This document shows, one piece after another, positions 26,210 through 34,858 of a stretch of 64,000 nt of DNA. The notes under the pieces are model-generated. The model was not told the origin of the DNA and ran no database searches. It worked only from the letters and a program-made list of their open reading frames with translations. Position 1 is the stretch's first letter; each line of letters opens with the position of its first letter. The position numbers and the translations under genes were made by a program. Origin of the DNA: Pseudomonas canadensis (GTDB taxonomy: Bacteria; Pseudomonadota; Gammaproteobacteria; Pseudomonadales; Pseudomonadaceae); assembly GCF_000503215.1 (NCBI RefSeq), contig NZ_AYTD01000012.1:97760-161759 (forward strand), written 5' to 3'.

Positions 26210-27190
26210 CTACCCAGGATGATGGGGGTTACGTTGTAGCACCTTGTCGAGGATCCGATCGGTCTTCAACGCCTCGATCGCTTGGGAAGGGTGTTCGGCT
26301 TCCCCGCGAATATGGGCATTCATGGCCAGCACGTGATGCCACTGGATATGCGCGTGGCAAGGCACCTCCAGCACTTCGTCCACCTCGCCTTCAAGGCGCA
26401 GCGGCTGGTCTTCGAATACGGCAAAAGTGATGCGCCCCTTGCTGCCGATCAGCTCGACCTTGTCTTCGCGGCGGTCGGCGACAAAGTTCCAGCAGCCCAT
26501 GCCCAGCGCGCCGGACGCGAACGTCCAGCAGGCAGTCACCGCATCCTCGGCGGCGTAGCGCCCGGCCTGTCGCGCGGTGAAGCCCGAGACCTCGACGATA
26601 TCCCCGGCCAGGTACTGGAACAGGTCAAACCCGTGGCTGGCCAAGTCGGCAAAGTAACCACCACCGGCGATGAGCGGGTCGGTGCGCCAATTGGCGGCAC
26701 TGGCATCGTCGGCGCCCGGTGGCTTGCACAGGGTCCAGGTCAGGTGGCGAAGTTGGCCGATGCGCCCGTCCTGCAGCCACTGACGCACCTGCTGGAAACG
26801 CGGCAGCGAGCGGCGGTAATACGAGACAAACAGGTGCAGGCCGGCACGCTCGAAGGTGCGCTGCATCAATGCGCTTTGCTCGGCATTCAACGCCATCGGC
26901 TTTTCGACACAGCAGTGCTTGCCCGCGGCAGCCACCATCAGGCTGTACTCGAGGTGGCTGTCGGGTGGCGTGGCGATATACACCGCATCCACTTCGGGAT
27001 CATTGATCAGGGCCTGAGCGTCGGTGTAAATGCGGGCAATGCCGTGGCGTGTCGCATAATCGCGCACCGCTTCTTCACGACGCCCCATCACGGCCACCAA
27101 CGCAGAACCTGGCGCTTTGTAGAAAGCGGGTCCACTCTTCAATTCAGTGACACTGCCACAGCCGATCATGCCCCAGCGTACGGTGCTCAT
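26210..27190 (-). CDS. Gfo/Idh/MocA-family oxidoreductase
   Basis: 326 residues from the ATG at 27190, which has GGAGAG upstream and yields the Rossmann start VRWGMIGCGSVTELKSGPAFYK. EKP in CCVEKPMALN (about residue 97) is the catalytic-lysine motif, and RTDPLIAGGGYFADLASHGFDLFQYLAG supplies the HxxD-like substrate site. These NAD(P)-dependent enzymes oxidise or reduce sugars, inositols or related rings. The substrate is not predictable here. It is divergent from the Nudix gene and isolated from other sugar genes. Confidence 0.9.
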   Translation of the reverse strand: MSTVRWGMIGCGSVTELKSGPAFYKAPGSALVAVMGRREEAVRDYATRHGIARIYTDAQALINDPEVDAVYIATPPDSHLEYSLMVAAAGKHCCVEKPMALNAEQSALMQRTFERAGLHLFVSYYRRSLPRFQQVRQWLQDGRIGQLRHLTWTLCKPPGADDASAANWRTDPLIAGGGYFADLASHGFDLFQYLAGDIVEVSGFTARQAGRYAAEDAVTACWTFASGALGMGCWNFVADRREDKVELIGSKGRITFAVFEDQPLRLEGEVDEVLEVPCHAHIQWHHVLAMNAHIRGEAEHPSQAIEALKTDRILDKVLQRNPHHPG

Positions 27191-27317
27191 CTGCTCTCCT
27201 CGTGCGTTTTGATCAATCGGGCAGTATCCACAACCCCACACGTCAGCGCCATAACCACTTAGCATGACAATTGCATTACACTTTTATGACACTCATCCCG
27301 CTGCGGGGGCACAGACG

Positions 27318-27680
27318 ATGAAAATACGGGCCACGGTCATTTGCGAACACGAGGGGCATATCCTCTTCGTGCGCAAGGCCAGATCGAAATGGGCGTTGCC
27401 GGGCGGCAAGGTCGAACGCAATGAGCGACCGGTTGGCGCGGCTGAACGCGAGCTGGAAGAAGAAACCGGATTGAATGTGGACGGCTTGTTGTACTTGCAG
27501 GAGTTGAAAGCCCGCGACACTGTCCATCACGTGTTCGAAGCGTCGGTGGTGAACATCGCCGATGCAAAACCTTGCAATGAAATAATCGACTGCCAGTGGC
27601 ACCCCTATGGCGCCATGGATGATCTGGACACCACCGAAGCCACCCGACGCATCGTTAAATCCTTCCTACGTCGCCTGTAG
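27318..27680 (+). CDS. Nudix hydrolase
   Basis: 120 residues from the ATG at 27318. The Nudix box is complete: GKVERNE, seven residues, then RELEEETGL, giving the metal-binding glutamates. The protein is a minimal single-domain Nudix enzyme that hydrolyses a nucleoside diphosphate linked to another group. VRKARSKWALPGGKVE precedes the box. The last 15 bp overlap the end of the convergent gene at 27666. The substrate is unknown. Confidence 0.92.
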   Translation: MKIRATVICEHEGHILFVRKARSKWALPGGKVERNERPVGAAERELEEETGLNVDGLLYLQELKARDTVHHVFEASVVNIADAKPCNEIIDCQWHPYGAMDDLDTTEATRRIVKSFLRRL

Positions 27681-28379
27681 TTCGGCGCTTTGGCCACTGG
27701 CCAACAGACCTCGCTTCACCCCGCCATTATCTTTCTGCCGTTCGACAAAGGACCTGACGAACGCGGCAGCGGCTGCGTGCGCCACCGGTACGGCCATGGC
27801 TTGGCGGATGGTCATGAAATCGTCCTGCACCAAGCGCCATTGCGCAGTGACCTGGGTTTGCAGGAAGTCCCGCACCCCTGCCGCCGCATCCAAGCCTTGT
27901 TCGATAAACCAATCCACCGCTGCGGCCGAGGTCGGCGCGCGTACCAACTCGGCATGCTCGACGGTGCGGCTCAAGTACAAATCGTACGCCGCACCCTGGG
28001 CGACGGCGATGCGTCGGCCCGGTGCGTCCAACTGGGCAACGTCGGTGAACGGTGAGTCCGCCGCCACCAGATACGTGCCCTTGATCGCTACATACGGCGC
28101 GCTGAAGGCTATTTCCTTTTCACGCACCGGCTCGATAGCTAGGAACGCCACGCGCCAGACGTCCTCGGACAAGGCGGCGAAGACCTTACCCGCCGCCTCG
28201 AATGTGATGAGCTCCAACTCGACACCCAGCTCTGCAGCCAGCGTCTTGGCCAGCGCCACGGAAACGCCTTGGGCCTCTGCGTTCGCACCGCGTTGCGCCA
28301 GCACCGGGTTGCCGAAGTTGATGGCGGCACGCAGCACGCCATCGGGGGCCAATTGTTGCAGTACGCGGGGGTCAATCAT
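27666..28379 (-). CDS. Family-3 solute-binding-like protein lacking a signal peptide
   Basis: 237 residues. The fold signature of amino-acid-binding proteins is clear: GVLRAAINFGNPVLAQ, GVSVALAKTLAAELGVELELITFEAAGKVFAAL, IAVAQGAAYDLYLSR. It starts directly at MIDPRVLQQLAPDG, with no hydrophobic leader, and its ATG overlaps the aconitase stop by 8 bp, so export is unlikely. In some bacteria this fold has been recruited as a cytosolic enzyme (PheC-like) or sensor. It is the last gene of the large leftward locus. The role is unknown. Confidence 0.8.
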   Translation of the reverse strand: MIDPRVLQQLAPDGVLRAAINFGNPVLAQRGANAEAQGVSVALAKTLAAELGVELELITFEAAGKVFAALSEDVWRVAFLAIEPVREKEIAFSAPYVAIKGTYLVAADSPFTDVAQLDAPGRRIAVAQGAAYDLYLSRTVEHAELVRAPTSAAAVDWFIEQGLDAAAGVRDFLQTQVTAQWRLVQDDFMTIRQAMAVPVAHAAAAAFVRSFVERQKDNGGVKRGLLASGQSAELQAT

Positions 28380-31026
28380 CGAGCGCTCCTTGGCGGGTCC
28401 GTTGCACGGTTTTGCGGATCACAAACGGCAGCACGCCGCCGTGCACAAGGTAACCAAGCTCTTGCAGCGAGTCGAGGCGCAATACCAAACTGCATTGGGT
28501 GAGACCACCGTCGGCGCGATCGATCTGCAGGGTGATCGGGTTTTCGCCCACCTGCAGGTTATCCAGGCCGAGGAAGGTCAGGCGCTCGCTGCCGTCCAGT
28601 GCCAAGTCCTGCACCGTCTCGCCTTCGTTGAATACCAACGGCAACACCCCCATGCCGATCAGGTTGCTGCGATGAATACGCTCGATACTGCGCGCCACCA
28701 CCGCCTTGATGCCCAGCAAACTGAGGACCTTGGCCGCCCAATCGCGGCTGGAGCCAGCGCCGTAGTTAATCCCGGCAAACAGCACCGTAGGCGTACCAAC
28801 GTAACTTTGCGCAGCCAGATACAGCGGCTGATAGTCCGTATGGTCGGCGTTCCACGCCCACACGCCTGGACGCGGCGCTTGCGTCGGGTCCAACAGGTTG
28901 TTCAGCCGCGGGTTGGTAAAGGCGCCGCGCACCATCACTTCGTGGTTGCTGCGCCGGGTCGAGTACTGGTTGAAATCCGCCTCGGCCTCGCCCCTTTCAC
29001 GCAGCCAGGCACCGGCTAGGCTCTGCGCTGGGATAGTACCCGCCGGGGAGATATGGTCGGTGGTGACGTTATCGCCCAACACCGCCAACACCCTGGCGTT
29101 GCACACCGATAAGCGCGTCGCCGGCAACGCCTGAACATCCGCCAGGTACTGCGGGCGGCGCAGGTAGGTGGAGTCGGGATGCCAGGCAAACTGCACGCTG
29201 CCATCGGCTTCCAGCGCCTGCCAGTGATGCGTGCCCTGCCAGAGCAGTTCACTGCGTTGCTGGAACAACGCCGGCCGCACTACGTCAGAGACTTGCGCCG
29301 ACACATCGGCGTCGCTGGGCATCAGTTCATGCAGGTACACCGGTCTGCCCTGGGTATCCAGTGCCAGTGGCTGGCTGGACAGGTCGATGTCGATGCTCCC
29401 GGCAATCGCATACGCCACGCACAGCGCGGGCGATGCCAGGTAGCCGGCCGGGACTTTCGGGTTGACCCGCCCCTCGAAATTGCGATTACCCGACAGCACC
29501 ACCACGCCCCTGAGCCCCTGCTCGGCGAAGGCCTCCACATGCGCCTCCAGGCTGCCGGAGTTACCGATGCAGGTCATGCACCCAAAGCCCGCCAGGTCAA
29601 AACCCAGCGCAGCAAAATCCTTCAGCAAACCTGCCGCTTCCAGATAGTCCGCGACCACCCGCGAGCCCGGCGACAGCGAGGTCTTCACCCACGGCCTGCG
29701 CCCCACGCCACGTGCCCTTGCATTACGCGCCAGCAACCCGGCCTGGATCATCTGCGCCGGGTTGGCGGTGTTGGTGCAACTGGTGATCGCCGACATCACC
29801 ACCGCGCCGTGGGTCAGCGGCGCCTCAAACGATGGCTCGAAAAACAGCTGCCCGGCCTCGCCTTGCACGTGTTGATGAAACGAAGCACCGGCCGCCGCCA
29901 GCGACTGACGCTGATGGGGCTGATGCGGCCCGGCCACGCTCGGTTCCACCTGCGCCAGGTCCAGCTCGATCAATTCATCAAAACGCGGCTCGGGTTCCCC
30001 TTCTTGACGCCACAACGACTGCGCCGCCATATAGGCCGAGACCTTGGCCAGCAGCGCCGACGGGCGCGCGCTCAATTCAAGGTAAGACAAGGTCTCGTCA
30101 TCAAACGGGAAAAACACCACTGTCGCGCCATACTCCGGCGCCATGTTCGCCACCGTGCCTCGCGCCGCCCAACTCAACGACGCCAACCCCGGCCCGGTGA
30201 ACTCGACAAACTTGCCGACCATGTTGCGTCGACGCAGCAACTCGGTCACGGTCAACGCCAGGTCTGTCGCCGTTACGCCGGGACGCAAGGCGTTGCTCAC
30301 GCGAATCCCCACCACCTGCGGGAACGGAATCGGCACCGGTTCGCCCAGCATTGCCGCCTGCCCTTCCAGCCCGCCCACGCCCCAGCCCAACACACCGATG
30401 GCATTGATCATCGGCGTGTGGCTGTCGGTGGCGACCATGCAGTCCGGGTGCAGTAGCACGCCGCCGTCAGCGGCGGGACTTTCCCACACCACCTGCGCGA
30501 TGGACTCCATGTTCATCTGGTGGATGATCCCCGTGCCCGGCGGGATCACCTTGAAGTTGTCCAGGCTGGCCTGAGCCCACTTGATAAAACGGTAGCGCTC
30601 ACTGTTGCGGCGAAAATCGATATCCAGGTTGGCCTCAACCGCCCCCGCTTCGGCGTAGTGCTCGACAATCACCGAATGGTCGATGGTCAGCACCGCCGGA
30701 ATGGCCGGGTTCACCGCCGTCGGATCACCGCCCAGCTCCGCCACCACATCGCGCATCCCGGCAAAGTCCGCCAGTGCCGGCAGGCATGTGGTGTCGTGGA
30801 ACATCAGGCGATTGGGCTGGAATGGCACCTCGCAGTCCGGCCCTTCGCCTGTGGCGCGCGCCAGCACGGCAGGTAATGAGGCCGGGGCGCACCGGGCGAT
30901 GTTTTCCAGCAGGGTGCGCAGTGAATACGGCAGACGGTGCAATTGCGCAGGCGTCAGCAGTTTATACAGGTCGATATAGGCGTAGCGCTGCCCGTCGATG
31001 CGCAGATGGTTGATCGGCTCATTCAT
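28372..31026 (-). CDS. acnA: Aconitate hydratase (AcnA-type paralogue)
   Basis: 884 residues from the ATG at 31026, slightly shorter than the usual 890-915 of AcnA. [4Fe-4S] ligands are seen in SCTNTANPAQMIQAGLLA and FGCMTCIGNSG. The swivel domain has SSRDWAAKVLSLLGIKAVVARSIERIHRSNLIGMGVLPL. It interconverts citrate and isocitrate or acts on related hydroxy acids. The ATGA overlap with the aminotransferase gene and its placement in a catabolic locus suggest a dedicated paralogue, perhaps for a citrate- or aconitate-like moiety. Core AcnA cannot be excluded without the rest of the genome. Confidence 0.9.
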   Translation of the reverse strand: MNEPINHLRIDGQRYAYIDLYKLLTPAQLHRLPYSLRTLLENIARCAPASLPAVLARATGEGPDCEVPFQPNRLMFHDTTCLPALADFAGMRDVVAELGGDPTAVNPAIPAVLTIDHSVIVEHYAEAGAVEANLDIDFRRNSERYRFIKWAQASLDNFKVIPPGTGIIHQMNMESIAQVVWESPAADGGVLLHPDCMVATDSHTPMINAIGVLGWGVGGLEGQAAMLGEPVPIPFPQVVGIRVSNALRPGVTATDLALTVTELLRRRNMVGKFVEFTGPGLASLSWAARGTVANMAPEYGATVVFFPFDDETLSYLELSARPSALLAKVSAYMAAQSLWRQEGEPEPRFDELIELDLAQVEPSVAGPHQPHQRQSLAAAGASFHQHVQGEAGQLFFEPSFEAPLTHGAVVMSAITSCTNTANPAQMIQAGLLARNARARGVGRRPWVKTSLSPGSRVVADYLEAAGLLKDFAALGFDLAGFGCMTCIGNSGSLEAHVEAFAEQGLRGVVVLSGNRNFEGRVNPKVPAGYLASPALCVAYAIAGSIDIDLSSQPLALDTQGRPVYLHELMPSDADVSAQVSDVVRPALFQQRSELLWQGTHHWQALEADGSVQFAWHPDSTYLRRPQYLADVQALPATRLSVCNARVLAVLGDNVTTDHISPAGTIPAQSLAGAWLRERGEAEADFNQYSTRRSNHEVMVRGAFTNPRLNNLLDPTQAPRPGVWAWNADHTDYQPLYLAAQSYVGTPTVLFAGINYGAGSSRDWAAKVLSLLGIKAVVARSIERIHRSNLIGMGVLPLVFNEGETVQDLALDGSERLTFLGLDNLQVGENPITLQIDRADGGLTQCSLVLRLDSLQELGYLVHGGVLPFVIRKTVQRTRQGALDD

Positions 31027-32216
31027 AGCTGCGCAAAGACCTGTTCGATACGGGCCAGGCCCCAATCCAGTTCGTCGCGGGTGATGGACAACGGCGGCGC
31101 GATGCGCAGCACGTTTTCGTGGGTTTCCTTGGTCAGCAAACCTTCGGCAAGCAGGGCTTCGCAGATCGGCCGGGCATCACGATCCAGCTCCACACCGACC
31201 CACAACCCACGCCCGCGGATCTCAAGGATCGCTGGGGCATTCATCGCCTTGAGGCGTTCCACCAGGTAATGGCCGAGCTGCGCGCTGTTGTCGATCAGGC
31301 CTTCGTCCTCCAGTACGTTCAGGGCTTCCAGGCCAATGGCGGCGGCCAGCGGATTGCCGCCGAAGGTCGAGCCGTGGCTGCCGGCATCGAACAGGTCCAT
31401 GATCCAGTGATCCGCCAAAAACGCCGACACCGGCATGATCCCACCGCCCAGCGCTTTACCGAGGATCAGCGCATCCGGGCGAATGCCTTCATGCTGGAAG
31501 GCAAACCACTTGCCGGTACGGCCCAGGCCCGACTGGATCTCATCGAGGATCAGCAAGGTATTGGTCTCATCGCACAGTTTTCGCAACTCGCACAGGAACC
31601 CGGCTGGCGGCACACGAATACCCGCTTCACCCTGGATCGGTTCGATCAACACCGCGCACGTGTCAGCCGTGATCGCCTGGCGGAAACTCTCGATATCGCC
31701 AAAGCGTGCCTCGGTGAAACCGTTGCAGAACGGGCCGAAGTCGGCCTTGTAATCCGCCTCGGATGAGAAGCCGACGATGGTTGAGGTGCGTCCGTGGAAA
31801 TTGTTGTCGGCCACCACGATCTTTGCCTGGTTCGCGGCGATGCCCTTGACCCGATAGCCCCAGCGACGCGCCGCCTTGATTGCGGTCTCCACCGCTTCGG
31901 CGCCGCTGTTCATCGGCAACGCGGAATCGAAACCGCTGATGCGGCACAACGCTTTGAGGAAATTGCCCAGCGGCTCGCTGTAGAAGGCACGGGACACCAC
32001 GCTGATCTTGTCGATCTGCGCCACTGCGGCGGCGCGGATGCGCGGGTGCACATGGCCGTGGCTCACGGCGGAATAGGCCGACATCATGTCCAGGTAGCGC
32101 TTGCCGTCATCGCCAATGGCCCAGACGCCCTCGCCCTTGACGATGACCACCGGCAGTGGCGAATAGTTATGGGCGCAGAATTGGTGTTCGAGGGTGATTG
32201 CCGGGTTGGCGTGCAT
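31023..32216 (-). CDS. rocD: Ornithine aminotransferase-like PLP enzyme
   Basis: 397 residues, class-III aminotransferase. SGAEAVETAIKAARRWGY, LLILDEIQSGLGRTGKWFAFQHEGIRPDALILGKALGGG (PLP lysine in LGKALGGG) and GSHGSTFGGNPLAAAIGLEAL match RocD. It transfers the delta-amino group of ornithine to 2-oxoglutarate, forming glutamate semialdehyde. Closely related omega-aminotransferases use diaminobutyrate or acyl-ornithine. It is coupled by ATGA to the aconitase gene and is 28 bp after the M14 deacylase gene, whose product could free its substrate. Confidence 0.87.
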   Translation of the reverse strand: MHANPAITLEHQFCAHNYSPLPVVIVKGEGVWAIGDDGKRYLDMMSAYSAVSHGHVHPRIRAAAVAQIDKISVVSRAFYSEPLGNFLKALCRISGFDSALPMNSGAEAVETAIKAARRWGYRVKGIAANQAKIVVADNNFHGRTSTIVGFSSEADYKADFGPFCNGFTEARFGDIESFRQAITADTCAVLIEPIQGEAGIRVPPAGFLCELRKLCDETNTLLILDEIQSGLGRTGKWFAFQHEGIRPDALILGKALGGGIMPVSAFLADHWIMDLFDAGSHGSTFGGNPLAAAIGLEALNVLEDEGLIDNSAQLGHYLVERLKAMNAPAILEIRGRGLWVGVELDRDARPICEALLAEGLLTKETHENVLRIAPPLSITRDELDWGLARIEQVFAQL

Positions 32217-32243
32217 GGAGAGTCCTGCCTAGTAGATATCTGA

Positions 32244-33362
32244 TCAAGCGCTGAGCAGCTTGCCGCTGCGAATCGGTGTAGCCCCGGAAACGCGGCCCAA
32301 TGGGTCGCCCGGCTTCACAAAACGCACATCACGGCGCATGTACAGCACACCGGTGTTGTGACTATTGACCGTGACGGTCTTGCCGCTATGGGGGTCGACG
32401 ATATCGAACAGCGCCTGCCCTGCTTCGATCCGGCTACCCACCGCCGCACGGTGCACCAGCACCCCGGCACTCGGTGCGTAGAACTGCTCGCTGCCCGCCA
32501 GCGGCGTGGCCGGGCTACGCAGCGCCGGCAAAGGACACGGGGTGCCATCGATGGCGCCGAGGTAGGTCAGGTAATCGATGATTGCAGTGGCGTCGTGTTC
32601 CGCCAGTTCGTAGGTCACATCACGCTGGCCACGGTGCTCGACCGTCACCGCGATGCTGCTGTCCGGGATCGGGAAACGCGCACCAAAACGCTCGCGCAGG
32701 TTGACCCACAGCAGGTACAGCGCTTCATCGAAGGAATTGGCCTGGGAATCAGTCGCCAGCAAGGTCGCTTCAGCACCAATGTAACGGGCCAGCGGCTCGA
32801 TGGTCGGCCACACCGATTCGCCGGTATACAGATGCATTGCCGCTTCGCGGGAGCAATGCAGGTCGAGGACGATGTCGGCATCGTGGGCCAGCAGCATCAG
32901 AGTCTGCTGCAGCGACTGGTATTCATCCATCGGCTGGGCGGCGCGCAGGCATTCACCCCAGGCCTGGCGGATCAGCGTGCGGTTGACGTCGATGTCCTGG
33001 CCGAGCCGGTGCTCGATTTTCTCGGCAATGGCCTGGTAAGGCACCGGGAATCCACGGTTATAGTTGCGCCCGCTGCCCAGTTCAAAGCGGCCACTGGGCG
33101 CGCCCAGGATGTATTGGCCCAGGCCGGCCGGGTTGGCCACGGCCACCAGTACGATCTGCGCGTTGAGGCGGTCGGCATTCTCCAACGCCGTCAGTTGCTG
33201 GCGCAGGTGCGTAGCCACCAGCATCGCCGGGGTTTCATCGGCATGCAGCGCCGCCTGGATATAGATTTTCCGACCGGCACCCACTGCACCGTAATGCTCA
33301 CTTTCCACGTGCCGGTGGGTGCCTTGTGTCGCTTGCAGCAAGGGATGCTGATTAAGTTTCAT
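32244..33362 (-). CDS. Succinylglutamate desuccinylase/aspartoacylase-family deacylase (M14-like)
   Basis: 372 residues from the ATG at 33362. Zinc ligands are H40 and E43 in AALHADETPA and the histidine of VLDLHCSREAAMHLY. The catalytic glutamate lies in IAVTVEHRGQRD. A C-terminal barrel-like region (residues 290-372) with YAPSAGVLVHRAAVGSRIEAGQALFDIVDP is typical of this family. Members remove acyl groups from N-acyl amino acids, as in DoeB-type N-acetyl-diaminobutyrate deacetylases. With the adjacent aminotransferase, an N-acyl-ornithine or N-acyl-diamino acid substrate is plausible. Confidence 0.85.
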   Translation of the reverse strand: MKLNQHPLLQATQGTHRHVESEHYGAVGAGRKIYIQAALHADETPAMLVATHLRQQLTALENADRLNAQIVLVAVANPAGLGQYILGAPSGRFELGSGRNYNRGFPVPYQAIAEKIEHRLGQDIDVNRTLIRQAWGECLRAAQPMDEYQSLQQTLMLLAHDADIVLDLHCSREAAMHLYTGESVWPTIEPLARYIGAEATLLATDSQANSFDEALYLLWVNLRERFGARFPIPDSSIAVTVEHRGQRDVTYELAEHDATAIIDYLTYLGAIDGTPCPLPALRSPATPLAGSEQFYAPSAGVLVHRAAVGSRIEAGQALFDIVDPHSGKTVTVNSHNTGVLYMRRDVRFVKPGDPLGRVSGATPIRSGKLLSA

Positions 33363-33492
33363 AACGCAGAAGTCTCGATATTCGAGTGACAGAACTTGGG
33401 AAAATACTAACGAGACCGGGTGATCGCCTGTAAGGGCGGCCGGGGCTATCTTGATCTGCAAAACCGATCAGCCCAGGCCGCCCCGCCCGTGG

Positions 33493-34746
33493 TTACCAGA
33501 GCGCCAGGGTGTAGCCCAGCAGCACGCGGTTTTCGTTGACGTCGTTGTAGAAGTTGCCCTTGGCCAGGGCGTTGCGCCAGCGCATCGACACGCCCTTGAA
33601 CGGGCCGGTCTGCACCACATAGCTGATGTCCAGGTCGCGCTCCCATTCACGGCCTTCGCCGTTGAAGCCGATCACCTCAGCCGAATCCCCTTTGGCGTAT
33701 TTGATGCCGAACAACAGGCCCGGCAGGCCCAGGTCGGCGAAGTTGTAGTCGTAGCGCGCATGCCAGGCGCGCTCCTTGGTCTGGGTGAAGTTGGTGAACT
33801 GGTACTCGGTAAACAAGTAACTGATGGAGCCATCCAGGTAGGTGAACGGCGTGGTGCCGTACTGCTGCTGGAAGCCGCCGCCGATGCTGTGGCCGCCGTA
33901 CTGGTAGGTCAGGCGTGTACTCAAGGCACGGTTGTCGACGTTACCGGCCAGGCCCGCACCGTCCTTGTCGGCCTTGAAGTAGCGCACGTCGGTCTTCAGA
34001 TTGCCCGGCCCCAGGCCGAAGCTGTTCTTGAAGCCGCCGTATTGCTGGTGGTAGATGCTGTCCAGCTCGGCATAGTGGTAACTGAGCAAAGTGTTGGGCG
34101 TCAGCGAGTAATCACCGCCGGCGAAACGGAACTGGTCACTCAGGGCCGTGCTTTTGTAGACCTTGCTGATGGTGGTCAGCTTCATGTCTTCGTAATTGGT
34201 GGAGTCGCGGTCCTTGGCCTGGTCCAGTTGGCCGAGGCTGATCTTCAGGTTGCTGATGTCGTTGGACACCAGTTGCGTACCGCTGAAGGATTGCGGGAAC
34301 AGGCGGCTGGTGTTGGGTTGCAGGGTCGGCAGGTCCGGCACCAGGTAGCCCATGCGCACTTCGCTCTTGGCGAAGCGGGCCTTGGCGGTCACGCCGAGTT
34401 TGGAATAGCTGTCGGAAGCGCGTTTGTCGCTGTCGCGCTGCAGCAAGCCTGTGCCGGATTTGTCCGGGCTGGAGTCGAGTTTCACGCCAAGCATGCCCAT
34501 GGCATCCAGGCCAAAGCCCACGGTGCCATCGGTAAAACCCGACTTGATCCCCAGCAGAAAACCCTGGGCCCATTCGGCGCGCACCGACTGGCTAGCCTCT
34601 TCACGGTAGTCACGGTTGAAGTAGTAGTTCTTCAATTCCAGCGTGCCGCTGCTGTCCTTGATGAAGTCGGCATGGGCGGCGAACGGGATCATCCCGCTGC
34701 TCACGACGCCAACGCCGGTGATGAGTTGAGTCAGGGATTTTTTCAT
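33493..34746 (-). CDS. OprD-family outer-membrane porin
   Basis: 417 residues with a signal peptide ending at IPFAAHA. The mature part begins DFIKDSSGTLELKNYYFNRDYREE and includes SEVRMGYLVPDLPTLQPNTSRLFPQSF and the closing strand VLLGYTLALW, an OprD/OpdX pattern. It lies between an oligopeptide-type ABC transporter (112 bp upstream) and the deacylase (130 bp downstream) on the same strand, so it is presumably their outer-membrane entry channel. A palindrome (34816-34836) sits in the upstream gap. Confidence 0.92.
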   Translation of the reverse strand: MKKSLTQLITGVGVVSSGMIPFAAHADFIKDSSGTLELKNYYFNRDYREEASQSVRAEWAQGFLLGIKSGFTDGTVGFGLDAMGMLGVKLDSSPDKSGTGLLQRDSDKRASDSYSKLGVTAKARFAKSEVRMGYLVPDLPTLQPNTSRLFPQSFSGTQLVSNDISNLKISLGQLDQAKDRDSTNYEDMKLTTISKVYKSTALSDQFRFAGGDYSLTPNTLLSYHYAELDSIYHQQYGGFKNSFGLGPGNLKTDVRYFKADKDGAGLAGNVDNRALSTRLTYQYGGHSIGGGFQQQYGTTPFTYLDGSISYLFTEYQFTNFTQTKERAWHARYDYNFADLGLPGLLFGIKYAKGDSAEVIGFNGEGREWERDLDISYVVQTGPFKGVSMRWRNALAKGNFYNDVNENRVLLGYTLALW

Positions 34747-34815
34747 TTTTTTAAGCTCCTGGCAGTGTCATGGTTGGGTTTTTTTTATTGTTCTTCGGAC
34801 ATGGCTTCGCCGTTC

Positions 34816-34836
34816 GCGCAAATCCGGGATTTGCGC
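34816..34836. other. 21-bp palindrome upstream of the porin gene
   Basis: GCGCAAATCC and GGATTTGCGC flank a single G. It is in the 112-bp gap between the transporter ATPase and the OprD gene. It could be an operator or an mRNA-processing hairpin that adjusts porin expression; it has no T-run. Confidence 0.4.
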
Positions 34837-34858
34837 GGCGGGTGACGTCAGTCCTGGG

